Shown piece by piece: positions 33,796 to 45,858 of a DNA stretch of 64,000 nt; the first letter of the stretch is position 1; each line of letters begins with the position of its first letter. This DNA comes from Thalassia testudinum (taxonomy: Eukaryota; Streptophyta; Magnoliopsida; Alismatales; Hydrocharitaceae). The notes beneath the pieces were generated by a model. That model saw only the letters and a program-made list of their open reading frames with translations. It was not told where the DNA came from and did no database searches. Both the position numbers and the translations under genes were made by a program. The DNA lies in NCBI GenBank assembly GCA_037157565.1, contig JAZHRO010000056.1, positions 31,371,501 through 31,435,500 on the forward strand. Direction: 5' to 3'.

Positions 33796-36700
33796 TCATG
33801 GAGAATGGAGATCAAAAGATACCTCAGCCAAGTTCGTATCAGTGAGTTCAATGAATGGCTTAAGTCGTTGGCCATTCACGATGAAAGGATATGAATCAAG
33901 GCTGGGTTGACTAATTTCGACGGCTCCATTTCCAAAGATTTTTCTTACCAAGAAAGGTCCAATCCACATAGATCTGAGTTTGCTTGGGAAGAGTTTGAGT
34001 TTAGCATCAAAGAGTAAGACTTTCTGACCAGGGTGGAAAGATTTTCGCACAATGTACCTATCATGGAAGGCCTTGACCCTTTTTTCATAGATACGCGAGT
34101 TCTCATACACATCATTGTGTAGTTCCTCGATCTTGCTCAATTGCAACTGACGATGTATTCTAGCCTTCATCAAATCCAGATTGCACTTCCATTCTGCCTA
34201 ATAGGCCTTATGCTCCATCTCTACAGAAAGGTGACATGCCTTTCGGTACACTAAACTGAAGGGAGACATGCCTAATTGGGTCTTGTGAGCGGTCCTATAG
34301 GCCCACAAATCTTCCAGAAGGCAGGTAGATGAATCCTTCCTATCAGGCCGAATAGTGACCTGAAGGATCTTCTTAATAATCTCTTGGTTCGATAGTTTTG
34401 CCAATCCATTAGTCTGGGGGTGGTAAGGAGTCGAGATACGATGAGACACCCCGTACCTTTTCATCAGGGGCTAGAAGTGCCATTGTTGAAATGAGACCTG
34501 CCATCACTGATGATGGCCTTAGGAACCCCAAATCTGGTAAAGATGTTCTCCTGGATAAATCGAAGGATAACTTTATGATCACTAGTTCTCGTGGGGATGG
34601 CTTCGATCCTTTTGGAGACATGATAAATAGCAAGTAGAATGTATTCGAAGCTATTAGATCTGGGAAAGGGTCCCATGAAATTAATTCCCATATGTCAAAG
34701 ATTTCGCACACGATTATCGAGTTCAAGGGCATCATATCCCGTAGGCCCATGTTGCCGATGGTCTGACAACGAGCACATGCCCTACAATACGTTTGTGTGT
34801 CTTTGAACATCATGTGCCAAAAGAACCCACTCTAAAGGATTTTCGGTACGATTTTATGCCCAAAGAAATGGACATCATAGGCCTGCTTGTGATAGAATGA
34901 GATCACGTCATTGACCTCATTGTCAGGAATGCATCTCTGGATCACTTGATCGTTGCCAATGTGGAAGAGATACGATTCCTCCCAAATATGGCACTTAGCC
35001 TCGGAAATCAGCTTGTCCCGCCTGGAAGTCACCTAATCTGGTAGGTCCTTCCCCCTAACCAAGTAGTTCACTATACTAGCAAACAAGGGGAGATCGTGAA
35101 TGGCTAGTAAATGTTCGTCTGAAAAATGCTTGGTGATCAGACTAGAAGGGTCGATGACTGAAGAAGGAAGATGGGATAAATGGTCAGCGACCACATTCTG
35201 TTTTCCCACCTTATCGCAAATCTCGAGATCAAATTCTTGCAACAGTAAGATCCAACAGATTAGTTGAGGTTTCGCATCCTTCTTTGCGAGTAAGTGCCTC
35301 ACAGTAGTGTGATCCGAGTAAATGATGACTCGGGAACCTAGAAGATAAGATCTAAATTTCTCCAGGCCAAATACTACAGTCAGCAGCTCTTTCTCAGTAA
35401 CTGTATAGTTATGCTGAGCCTCATCCAATGTCTTGCTGGCATAGTAGATGACCATGGGTTTCCCAATGACTTTCTGCCCAAGCACCGCACCCACTGTGTA
35501 GTCAGACACATCACACATGATCTCAAAGGGTAAAGACCAATCAGGGGATTATAGGATTGGTGCTTGAGTAACCCGATCACGTAGGCTCACAAATGCGTGA
35601 GTGCACTCATCGGTGATCTTGAAAGGGACATCATTTGAGAGAAGATTAGTTAAGGAGTGCATGATTTTTGAGAAATCAGGAATAAAACAGCGGTAAAAAC
35701 TGACGTACCCCAAAAAAGAATGGATGTCCTTAACTGAGCTTGGCATAGGTAGGTTGGAAATCAAATTAACCTTAGCTCGATCAACTTGGATGCCTTTTTC
35801 AGAGACGATGTGACCTAGGGCAATTCCCTCAGGTACCATGAAGTGGCTCTTTTCCCAGGAAAGAACTAGGTTCACGTCGATAGAATGCCTGAGGATTTGG
35901 ACCAAGTATAGGAGGCAATCATCACAAGATTCCCCAAATACCGAGAAGTCGTCCTTGAAGACTTCAAGGTACTCACCTACCATAATTGAGAGTATCGCAA
36001 GCATGCACCGCTAAAAGGTAGCGGGTGCATTACAGAGGTCAAAAGGCATCCTACGGAATGCATATGTTCTGTAGAGGCAAGTGAAGGTGGCCTTCTCTTG
36101 GTCCTTAGGATGGATTGCTACCTGGTTCTAACCAGAGTACCCCTCCAAAAAGTAGAAGAATCGATTTCCTGCTAGTTTCTCGAGTATTTGATCAATGAAC
36201 AATAGTGGTAAATGATCCTTCTTCGTGGAGACATTTAGTCTTCGGTAATCAATACAAACTCTCCACGAGTTAGCCATATGAGTCGGTATAGTCTCCCCGA
36301 TTTTAGTTGTAATGACGGTGAGTCCTACCTTTTTGGGCACAACCTAGAATGGACTCACCCAACAATTGTCAAAGATCGGGTAGATGATACCTGCATCTAA
36401 CCACTTGATGATCTCCTTTTTCATGCCCTCCTGTAGATTAGGATTCAACCGTCTCTGCATTTCACGGGATGGTCGTGAGCCCTCTTTAGTGTAGATGTGA
36501 TGCGTACAATAAGAGGGGAAAATGCCAGTCCAGTCATCAAGAGTCCACCTAATGGATCTTCGATGCTGCTGGAGAATAGAAATCAAATGTGTCTCATGAT
36601 CAAATGTGAGATGGGAATTGATAATCACAGAAAAGGTCAGATCGGAACCTAAGAAGACATATTTTAGATGATCAGGAAGAGGCTTCAATTCCATAATAGG

Positions 36701-37068
36701 GTTATCAGTAGCAGCAGGTGGTTTAGGGTGAGGTTCAAGAGCAATGATAAGAGCTGAAGGTATCTCTAGGGCTAATTCATGCTCCTCTAAGTGTGGGTTC
36801 TGATCCTCTTGTTGCTGATCATCAGAGATAAGCAGGTTTTCCTCGACATATGGGTCATCAACCATGGACTCGATGTCGCAAATTTGCTTAATAACCCTAC
36901 AATTAATTCCTCCTTAGGCCTTAAGATATCAATGTTTACTGTCCTACTCCCAAATTTTAACTCAATTTGGCCCTCCTCACAATTGATGTTGGCCCTAGCT
37001 ATGGCCAGAAAAGGTCTCCCCAAAATGATCAGTGTGTTCTTTAAAATTAGGATACCCACATCTCTCAT
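33796..37068 (-). pseudogene. pol: pol of element C (protease end, RT, RNase H, integrase), frameshifted
   Basis: On the minus strand: the end of protease IILGRPFLAIARANINCEEG (near 37000); a linker with ELKPLPDHLKYVFLGSD (36620-36680); RT with RRLNPNLQEGMKKEIIKWLDAGIIYPI, WRVCIDYRRLN, and an active-site region VFKDDFSVFGESCDDC (near 35930, with KDD where MDD is usual); RNase H from FEIMCDVSDYTVGAVLGQK to DHLSHLPSS (35120-35530). Integrase follows with CRACARCQTIGN (34740-34790), [45 protein letters not shown], and a C-terminal GPFLVRKIFGNGAVEI (33900-33970). The frame changes at least three times and stops interrupt it. The stop of integrase is at 33796-33798. Confidence 0.9.
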
Positions 37069-37928
37069 GCATTCACATGGGAGGTTGGGAAAGAATTTGA
37101 GCCCACAAATAGGTCTGATTTGAAGGCAATTACTTGACGAATCTCCCTTTCAATTTTGAGAGGGATCCGTCAAATAATCAACAAGTTCTTGCCAAACGAA
37201 GCTCGCCAGAGTAGGATTCCTTTACGAAAATGGCAGAAGGATCTTTTTGCAAAGAGTGACGACAAAGATAGGGGCTTTTTGTAATAAATTCAAAAGCTGA
37301 GGTGTTATTTGGAATAATAAGAGTCAGACTTAGACTAAATTCCAAACTAGGTCGAAATGATCTCAGATTGGGATAAAATTTTGATACAAACCTAATTTGA
37401 ATCCAAGGAATCCAATGATAAGTTGGATTTTGGTTTTGACCTCATTTGACTAGGTAATTTAGATAAAAACCTAAATTAGGGTAATAGTCTATCTATGACT
37501 CTATTTTGGGTCTGAATGGGTTCTGGTGGTAAATTCAGAGTTGCTAAACCCTAGAGAATATTTTTATATGAATTTTAAAGGGTTAATGTGAATTTTATCT
37601 TGACCAAAACCTCAGTTAATTAAGCAAGCCTATTTTTAGGATTTCAGATGTCCATTAATTCTTGAAATACGTGATAACCTATTTCTGTTTGCATGAACCC
37701 ACCTATTAGACATTAATGACTAAATGACCTTTAATAAACCCCTGGCATACCCTATGGTTATTCTATATTTGTGATAAGGTGATAAAATTATAAAAATAAC
37801 CTTGTTTTCATCTTCTCTTCTCAAAACAACTCACCCTGCTCTAAAGACCTTCTGACTAACATGTAGGAGATTTTATTGACTTTATAAGACTAAATTAAGC
37901 TAATTATGGCTCATGGTGGTGTTCCCAT
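37050..37928 (-). repeat. 5' LTR remnant of element C
   Basis: It aligns with 31290-32174 of the 3' LTR, including hairpin iii (37129-37178, one arm change). It is joined directly to the protease coding end near 37050, with TAGGATACCCACATCTC shared at the junction, so most of the 5' LTR, the leader and gag were lost by an internal deletion. Confidence 0.88.
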
Positions 37929-37933
37929 GGAGG
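37929..37933. repeat. Target-site duplication of element C, right copy
   Basis: GGAGG, identical to 29615-29619. Confidence 0.88.
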
Positions 37934-38670
37934 GCTATGTCTTCCTCTTCGTCTTCGCTTGATGAATCTTTGGATTGTTGATTGGCTTTAAGGGCTACAA
38001 TCTTCTCCTTGCCTCATTCATCTTTATGCTCCTTCATGTGCTGGAGCTGAACCTTGTAGTCCATTAGGCTTCCAATAAGATTGTCTAGTTTCATAATAGA
38101 CTGATCTTTTGACTCTTGTATGGTTGTAGTCTTAGTCTCCCAATCACTAGTGAGCGATCGGAGGATCTTCCTCACCAAGGCTTCATTCTTGATTTCCTGG
38201 TCTAAATTCCTTAGGGAGTTTACGATGTCCATGAATCTCGTGAACATCTCTTTGATTGATTCTCCCTTTTTCATTCTAAAAAGCTCATAATTTTGCATCA
38301 GTAAATTGACTCTAGTTTCTTTTACCTTAGACGTCCCCTAGTGGGTGACTTTGAGCATGGTCCAAATCTCATATGCTATCTTGTAAGTAGAGACACGATT
38401 GAATTCTACTCTAGAAAGCCCACAAAAGATTGCATTCATGGCTTTTGCATTATCCGTTGCCATCTTCTTCTGATCAAGAGTTGGAGCCACTACCTCCTTA
38501 ATCTCAGGGCGTGTGTACTTGGAGGAAATGACATCCTACACCTTGAAATCCATCGACTCTAGGAAGATCTACATCCTGGTCTTCCAGTAATCGTAGTTCG
38601 TTCCATCAAATAATGGAGGTCGAACTGCCAGTTATCCCTCTACATACCTGACAACAGTAGACTTTGACAT
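37934..38670 (-). pseudogene. gag: gag of element D, N-terminal part (split by element C)
   Basis: The start is the ATG ending at 38670 (MSKSTVVRYVEG), about 30 bases from the LTR. Blocks: RPPLFDGTNYDYWKTRM (DUF4219-like N-terminus), NAIFCGLSRVEFNRVSTYKIAYEIW, and then the UBN2/copia-type Gag domain at 38014-38298 (MQNYELFRMKKGESIKEMFTRF, LVRKILRSLTSDWETKTTTIQ). It ends in the acidic SSSEDEEED region, where element C begins; the frame resumes beyond C as RKFRKFLK at about 29590-29615. Stops at several Trp/Gln positions make it inactive. Confidence 0.88.
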
Positions 38671-38681
38671 CTTCTGGACAA

Positions 38682-38697
38682 CTGAGCTATGATACTA
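38682..38697 (-). promoter_or_regulatory. Primer-binding site of element D (initiator tRNA-Met type)
   Basis: The minus strand reads TAGTATCATAGCTCAG, close to the family sequence TGGTATCAGAGC, two to three bases after the 5' LTR end CTCTCA. Confidence 0.82.
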
Positions 38698-38699
38698 AA

Positions 38700-39701
38700 T
38701 GAGAGTTGCCTGTGGATCATAACAGTATACTAGAGGGAAGGGGTGAATAGTATTGCTTTAAAAAGAAATATGAATAAAAAATAAACTCACAACAGAATCA
38801 AGCACATATTACACCAGGATTTATGGTGGAAACCCAAACCAGGTGAAAATCACTACCTAAGCCTCTCAGCCTAGGACTTTCTTAACTAGTCAATGCTAGT
38901 CAATCCACTATCGTATCACTTGAACGAGGGTGGCACAACCTCTTTACAAACACTTCTCTTTACAACCTAAAGAAAAGCACAACAATAACAAGAACCACAA
39001 CGAATCATTGCCAATGACTTAGGATCCATTAATCAAAACAACAATGTAAAAGAACAATATAGAACTATGGAACCTCAAAGAAAGTCAAACAAGAATTTCA
39101 GTAGAGGCTTGAATTGACGTGCTTTGAAAGGTGTCAGAATCGAAGTGCAGAAGCACTTGAAGAAGCACGAGAAGCTCTATTCTTTTGAGAGGATTTTTCT
39201 ACTTGAAAGTTATGTGAAAAATGGTTGTGTATGACCTCTACTTATACTAGAAAAATGACCTGGAAGGGAAGTCAATTTGGTTGATCAATTAAGATTGATT
39301 GGTCGATAAAAATGAGATTTGGTTGACCAATCCAGTTATTTGATCGATTACTGATTGGTCAATTAATTAACTTAATTGGTCAATCAAAAGTATATTAATC
39401 AACAGCCTAAAATGGGCTGGTTTGATCGATTAACTAAGTTGGTTGGTCGATCAATTAATCTAATTTGGTTGATCAATACCCCTAAAGATTTATTTAACAA
39501 GAAGCGTGAAAATTTGTTTGAGACTTATTTTGAGGTTTCTTACAAAAATATTCTAGACTCAATAATGATAAAAGACACTAAGACACAGATCAACATTCTT
39601 CTAGCTAGGTCCAAGAGAGAAGCTTTGATCCATGAGAGTCCTGAAACATTAGTCTTGTATAAGAAGCATAATTTTGGTGTATCAAAATAGAGGTACTTAC
39701 A
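38700..39701 (-). repeat. 5' LTR of element D
   Basis: 1002 bases. The plus strand begins TGAGAGTTGCCTGTGGATC and ends AGGTACTTACA. It pairs with 22603-23572 and contains the second palindrome array (39270-39475). Confidence 0.9.
39270..39475. repeat. Array of TTGATCGATCAA-like palindromes in the D 5' LTR
   Basis: TTGGTTGATCAATT, TTGGTCGATAAA, TTGATCGATTA, TTGGTCGATCAATTAA and similar words, in the same order as in the 3' LTR. Confidence 0.78.
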
Positions 39702-41163
39702 CACCGTGAGTTGAGGAGTATAACAGCATTGTTGTTTGAGTGTGTATGTGTGTGTGTTGTAGTTGGTCAACGTCGGAGAAGGTGGCAGAGAGCGTAGGTG
39801 TTTGATGATGGTGCAGAGTGCTCAAAACCCAAAATAGGGTTAGGGCTTTTGAACGGGATGGTGAGACGAAGGTCGTGGAGAGTGGTGTTTGGAGTGGTGT
39901 GGTGGCTAGGTGAACTTGCTAAAGTTTCACCGACTGTGGAGGAGACGAAGTGCGTGAGGACGGTACAATTGTTGATGTGGAATTTGAGTCGATAAAAATG
40001 AAGTGGAGTAAAGGAAGAGATTAGAGGGAAAAAGGAGGAGAGACAAAGAGGGATAGGTGTCGATGTTGGTTGGTTGACACCAAAGAAGTTGAAGTTGGCA
40101 ACGAGGTGGGAAGATGATGAAGAGGAGGAAGAAGGCTCCTGTAGTGGCTGGCAAGGAGCGAATGACCGAGACAATGGTAGAGAACCAACCAATTTGATTG
40201 TTGGGAGATCGGATGAAGGAGATAGAGGGTATCACCGGAGCGCAAGCACGGTTGGCCAAAGAGGAAGAAGAGAGAGGGATTCTGACTGATTTTGTGAGCT
40301 TGCCACCAGTCGTTAGTGGCACGTTGAGGCACAAAAATAGGTTCAAATGCTTGGGATCCTCTTGTGAGTGTTCTTTCCAAATTTGGAGCAATTCCTCCTC
40401 AGATTAGAGGAGAAATCTCTAATTGAAGGACAGCGGTTTAGGTTAGGGATGCTATTCACACAGTAATCGTAGTAGGGACCAAAATGAAAATATGATAAGA
40501 AAGTTAGGGACCTAATTGCAAGAAAATTGAATCTTTGGGGCTTGAAAGTAAGAAATAGAGATTTAAGGGATTGAATTGAAAACTAGGTCAAGATGGACTT
40601 TAATTGGGCCAAAATTTTGGCCTTAACCTAAGTTGGATCAAAGAAATTTATTAGTGAACTTGGATTTGAGTTTTGACCATGTTTGACTGGGTAAATTATA
40701 CAGAACCCAAATCAGGGAAAATTCCCATCTAAAACTCTATTCTAAGTCAAAATGGATTTAGAAGGTCAAACCAAGTGTACCAAACCTCCTAGAATATTTT
40801 CTAAAAATTTTAGGTTTAGATAAATTTTATCCTGACCAGAACCTCCCTAATTCAACTTGGGCTGATAATTAGTATTTTGTGTATTGATTCGGTTCTTGGA
40901 ATGCGTGAAACCTTATTTTTGTCAGTGTGGACTCACTTTTTAATCGTTAATCTTAGTTGACCTTTAATTAACCCCTAAGTAATCTCGTGGTTACTCTACA
41001 TTCATGATGTGATGTTAAAACAACAAAATTGCCCCTCTTTTCTTATTCTCTTCTCAAAATAGATCTAAGTGGAATTATGGTCCTCAGGTGATCATTCAAC
41101 AGCATTTATCTCTTAATTTCAACTAATTCAAGTTAGTTATGATGAATGATGTCATTACTATCA
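39702..41163 (-). repeat. K1 LTR, outer portion (after the copia insertion)
   Basis: It continues the LTR begun at 21526. It ends at ACTATCA (41163), at the same place as CCCATCA in C and K4, followed by the CCGCCATGCC purine/pyrimidine tract. Together the two pieces make about 2.5 kb. The hairpin-iii position (40390-40420) has a different but still paired CTCCTC...GAGGAG. The family triplet i-ii is not recognisable here. Confidence 0.75.
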
Positions 41164-42606
41164 CACCGCCATGCCTAACTTTTGTTAGTCCCTAACAAAA
41201 TCTCATGAAAAGCACTAGATCTCTAGACTATGTTTTTGATGTTCAGATGCCTGATTGGTGCTACTTCTCAAGAAATTAGATTAGAATACGAACAATAGGC
41301 CTAGAGGTACTCAAGTACCAGCCAAGGTCCAGACCTGACCAACTTCAGCCTTGGGTCTGCCACAAAGGTTTTTAAGGCCAACAAAAACTGCCTAAAGGTT
41401 CGTTGACCCCAACAGGTAAAGCACCTATACATAGGTTATCGAGTCTAGGTTCAGTTTGCTAGTGCATTTTGATAAAAGAGAGATAGAGAAGGATTTTTTT
41501 CATTTTGAGAGTTTTCTCACTTTCCTTTTTATATTTCCCTAAATCTAACATTGGATTGACCCAAAACACGGTCTGTATCGGATTCCTTGTCTCCACCATC
41601 AATCCTCGAAGGGTCCCTGGCTTTCATTGCCTCATAATAGCACCGCCCATGGCACCCCTAGAACCCTAGCTTTCGACACTTTCGGATAGTGTTGCCCATG
41701 GTGTTCTACGACTAAATTCAGGCCCTAGCAATCAACATTTCGAGATAATCCCACCCCATGGCACTTGAATCAGCACAAGGTGCTTACATGCCTGTAGTAG
41801 GATATTTAGATATTCTAGGAGACAACCACCGAGGAGACAATATGTTATTACGCATCTTTGAAGGGAGTATTTTTTTCATTCCACCTCTCCGCGCTGGGAA
41901 CTCATCCAATAAACTTGTGACTTCAAGCAGCTCCTAAGCTAGACCTTCGGGATGACTTTTTCATAACAGAACACTTTTGGCATTATTTCTTCGTTAAGCA
42001 CATTGAACCAGACTGGTGTATAAATTTTTGGGTACTTAGGTTACTAAGTCTCGTAAATGAAAGGGCAAGCATTGGGGCCAAATACTCCCTAAGACTTAAA
42101 CTTAATACATCAGCCTTGCACTTTCCTCAACCTCTTGACTACTATTCTGGATCTTAACGAATATGAGTGTTTAAGCCCTAAAACAGGCCCAAGAGGCCTA
42201 AGATCAGTACTCTTACTAGTCTCCTTGTCTATTGCACTTCAAGACTTAATCCTTTTTCTGATTTAGTTTAGAAGTTAAGTAGATTTTGTAATCAGCTGCT
42301 ACGACTATCGATTTTTTTCTTGATTTTGCTCCTTTTGCGATTCTTTGTGTTTCCTCCTCTTTTCCTCAAAAAAGATTTTCAATCAATTCTCAAAATTCTC
42401 TTCCCCTTTCTCCCTTTTTTTTCAGTATACATATATTTTTTTGTGAGAACCCTTCAGAGAATTGAATTTCCATTTGTTTTGCACTTTAACTCCCCCCCAT
42501 GCCTATGTTTTGCAATGTCCTCATTGTAAACTAGGTGGGTATGAATTCAGCTTGGTTCAAGGTTTAGAATAGGTTCAAAGGGTGGGTGAACAAGTCAAGA
42601 CGACTC
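41164..42606 (-). other. 3' untranslated region of K1
   Basis: It aligns by eye with the 3' UTR of C (32175-33600), including the CCCATGGCA-rich block (41640-41770) and the second polypyrimidine tract CCCCCCCATGCC (42491-42505). It stops before the pol end, where K2 starts. No gene is visible. Confidence 0.72.
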
Positions 42607-43137
42607 TTTATAACATTTTCATTGAGTTTTATGAAATGTGTATTATAGTACGATCAACAAAAATGCAATAGCATTTAAATTTATAAGAGTGCTTGAAAAC
42701 AAGAATTGAGTTCGAGGTCGTTCACAGGAAGCAAAAGTGGAATTCACACACTAATCACAATATAAATCAATGAGCACAAGATAAATATATTCAATGAATA
42801 ATCTACTCAAAAATATATTCAATAATAATCAAGAGTATCTTAAGAAATAATGGGATAAAAAGAATGGGAGAAACCCTAAAAAGTGATGATTTGAATCACA
42901 AATTAATCCCTCAAATTAAGCATATATCCCAATACATCCGTAATCAATTTTGCTACAGTGGTCTTGCACACTAATGCCTCAATTCCACATCACCAAATAT
43001 GTCCACAGTACTCAGATTAGTTGTCGCAAGCAAGGTACAGATGCCTTAAACCACCAAGGCACAGAGCCTCAGTAAAGTAGATGCACAAGGGTGCCAAGCC
43101 TTAGAGCAAAAGCCTCTCAGAGATGCTAAGTAGTAGA
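42607..43137 (-). repeat. K2 LTR fragment
   Basis: The block TATAGTACGATCAAC...TTCGAGGTCGTTCACAGG (42650-42730) and the following 400 bases match the PBS-proximal end of the other K LTRs. It is cut by the start of the K3 LTR, so K3 probably inserted into K2's LTR. Confidence 0.65.
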
Positions 43138-45858
43138 TGTCGTTATACGGCTAGATTGAGGTTTTAAAAGATACGTTCGTTGTAGTAATAATTCCTCAAA
43201 AATAGCTTGAACAACAGATAAAATTTATAACTCGAATGTCAAAAATGAAGTCCGAGGGTCATTCGCTGGGAGCAAGGATTGCATTTACATGCTAATCTTA
43301 GCATATAATGTAAATGAGCACAAGAAATTGAGCAAAGAATAGATTTTTAATGAATAATAACCTGTCACATTAGTTATTCAATGAAATCCAATGTATCTCA
43401 AAAATATGTGGACAAAAAGAAAAAAAGAATAAAAGACAATGGTGATTTGAATCACCACTTATATCCTCTAAAGTTTAAGAATGCATTTAGCCATCAATTA
43501 TCTCAAATAAATCAACAGTACCTGAATGCTACAGTGCCACAGATGTCTTAACAGAAGGCAAGCACAAGCCTTCTCTTCTTCTTCAGAACCTCTCCTCTTC
43601 TTTGTTCCATCCTTCTTTGGCCCTTTTGACGCATAAGGGGGAACACTCCTCTGAAATTGAATAAGTGTCGAGAACACTGAAGAGTAAAGCCCAACCCTTT
43701 CCTGCGCTCTCTCTTGGTTTCCACCTCTTCCCCGCCTTTACAAGGCCATGCACATAACCGGGTAGTCGGGTATCGGGTATGAGCACACTAGGGACCAAGG
43801 CTGCCTGCAGTGGGTAGCAGCCGAGGTGTACATAGATGTAGGCAGCTATACGGGTCACACCAAGCCTACGTGCAAGGTGTCACGGACGAGGCGTGAATGG
43901 GTAAGTGGGGGACCTCACCCCCTATGTGTCTTGAGGCAAAGATCCTTAGTCACTTTTCCAATTTATGTTACTGCGTCTGCTCGGTGGTTAATGATGTGGG
44001 ACTAAAGTCCCACACTTTCCTTCGCGCACAGCAGCCAGTAGCTGGAGGTAGAAGTCTTCGTCCAATTTGCTTCGAGGGGCTGTCAACACCCCCAAGTGCT
44101 GGTCCACTTGAGCTCCTAGAGTGAATCCGCTTCAGTTGGGACAGGTACCTGGGGCAGTTCCTTCAAGAACTTGCTCCAAAACTTGTTGGAGAAGCTCATT
44201 AATGGCGGCCGGAGGAGGAACCATGAAAACAAGTAAAATAGCCTTACGACCACATTAAAAACACTTAAGATGGTTGTCAGAGCATGGCGAGTGCTTTTGC
44301 AGTGGTTTTGTGGTGGATGGACATGTCCGGTGGTCGGACGGTGAAGGAATTGGGTGGAGAACGGTGGGTTGGTCGACAGGTGACTGGGGTCTTCGTGCGG
44401 CCCAATAGAGTTAGGTCTCTTAGTCGTGGGTGCACGGTAGAAGTTGTGGGCTTGTCGACGAGGGGGATGGAGATGTGTAGCAGATGGAAACCCTCACCAG
44501 AGTGGTTACCGGAGATGGAGGAGATGAGGGTAAACGGCGATAGTGGAGGCCGAATTGAATAATAGAAGAAAGGAAGAAGATGTAGAGTGGGAGAGGGACC
44601 TAACTAACTAAACTTACCAGACAAAAGGGGTAGGAGGATGCTGACTTTGACTGTCCAACACCATGGAAGTGAGGTTCTCCAGTGGGGGACGGCAAGGAAG
44701 AACAAGAAGGAATGACCCTAGGTTTGGCGCACCAGGCACAGACGAAGGAGACGAAGATATTGGCGCTCCCAAGTTGGTGGTCGGGAGGTTGGAGACGGCG
44801 GAGGAAGATGCTTGCCAGAGCAAAGGTGAAGCAGGGCCAGATGTAGAGTTTTGAAGAGGGTTTTGGCCCCAAACCTTGCTGAGGGAGAACGGTCTACCCT
44901 GGGGTTCATTTATAGGCCTCTAGAGAGCAGTTAGAGCTTGGGAAGCAAGCTTCCTAAGCTTGGAAGGCTTGCTGGAGTAGGAAACCTATGAGATACCCGA
45001 ATCTCTCATGCATTGGCATGAGATATTGGGAAGGTTATTCGGCTCAAGACCGGATTCATTGGAAAGAGAACTTCTCAAGGAATCTCCCTTTCAAGTTTGG
45101 AAGAGATTCATTGATTAGAGGAGTTCTATTCAATCAAAGTTCGTTGGAGAAAGATTTCTCTGTTATAATGGTGAAGGGGCCTATTCATAAAGAGTAACAA
45201 CAAATATAGGGGCCTATTTGTAAGGATTCAACAGTTAGGGGCATGTGTGCATAAGAAAAGACTTAGGTAGGACTGAAATGCAAACTTTGTCGAGACAATC
45301 TCTGATTGTGTCAAAATTTTGGTACAAGCCTAATTTTGACCTAAGGAATCTGATGGTGAAGTTTTGATGAAGTTTGACTGGGTAAATTATGTAATTATCC
45401 AAATTAGGATAATTATCTGTCTAAGACTCCATTTTAGGTCAAATTGGGTTCCAATGGTCAAATCAGGTATAGCAAACCCTAGATAATATTTTTCTATGAT
45501 TTTTGGAGGTTTTATGTGGATTTTATCCTGACTAGAACCTCAATAGATTAAGTAGCTTTATTTTTAGGGTTTCAGATGTCATTTAATTCTCGAAACACGT
45601 GAAAACCCATTTCTGTCTACATGGACCCACTTGTTAGACATTTAAGACCATTTGACCTTTGATTAACCCCTGAGAAATCAGGTGATTGTTCTTCAATTGA
45701 GACATGCTGTTAAAATTATGATTTTAACCCTATTTTCTTGTTATTCTCTGAGAATGGATTTGTAGTGAATTATGGTCCTCTGGTTGTTATGTACGAGCAT
45801 TTATTCCTTAATTATGAGTAATTAAAGCTAGATATGGTTGATGATGACGTTATCATCA
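43138..45858 (-). repeat. K3 LTR
   Basis: The plus strand begins TGTCGTTATACGG and ends TATCATCA, followed by the TACTTTATGG purine-tract remnant; about 2.7 kb. It contains hairpin iv (43996-44013), a TATA box (CCTATAAATG, minus, 44908-44917) and hairpins i-iii (44936-45126). GTAGA at 43133-43137 is the candidate left target duplication. Short frames look like nothing known. Confidence 0.78.
44908..45126 (-). promoter_or_regulatory. TATA box and inverted-repeat triplet in the K3 LTR
   Basis: The TATA box is CCTATAAATG (44908-44917). Hairpin i: GCTTGGGAAGC-AA-GCTTCCTAAGC (44936-44959, one wobble). Hairpin ii: TCTCATGC-ATTG-GCATGAGA (45004-45023). Hairpin iii: GAACT(TC)TCAAGGAATC with GATTCATTGA...AGTTC (45068-45126), the 3' arm carrying a six-base bulge. 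Order and spacing follow C and K4. Confidence 0.75.

Larger units (their letters stand above)
29620..37928 (-). mobile_element. Element C: K-family Ty3/gypsy retrotransposon with internal deletion, nested in element D
   Basis: Minus-strand element with a full 3' LTR (29620-32174), 3' UTR, pol from integrase back to the end of protease, and then only the first ~880 bases of the 5' LTR (37050-37928). The rest of the 5' LTR, the PBS, leader, gag and the start of protease are deleted. Exact GGAGG duplications flank it inside the copia gag. The right end reads CCCAT instead of the CCCATCA seen in the 3' LTR. Confidence 0.9.
22603..39701 (-). mobile_element. Element D: long Ty1/copia retrotransposon (probably SIRE lineage), interrupted by element C
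   Basis: LTRs at 22603-23572 and 38700-39701 both start TGAGAGTTGCC (plus strand) and end CTTACA. A tRNA-Met-type PBS lies beside the 5' LTR, and a purine-rich tract lies beside the 3' LTR. On the minus strand the order is gag, protease, integrase, RT, RNase H, then an additional degenerate ORF before the 3' LTR. Integrase preceding RT is the copia order. The long 3' extension and the wording of the RT/RNase H motifs fit SIRE/Maximus elements, but the lineage is inferred. Element C (29620-37928) is inserted in gag. Without it D is about 8.8 kb. Confidence 0.88.

Noticed and set aside
39798..40407. Possible host gene fragments on both strands downstream of element D
   Set aside because: The segment aligns in position with the central part of other K LTRs and the frames are short, antisense and unlike known proteins.
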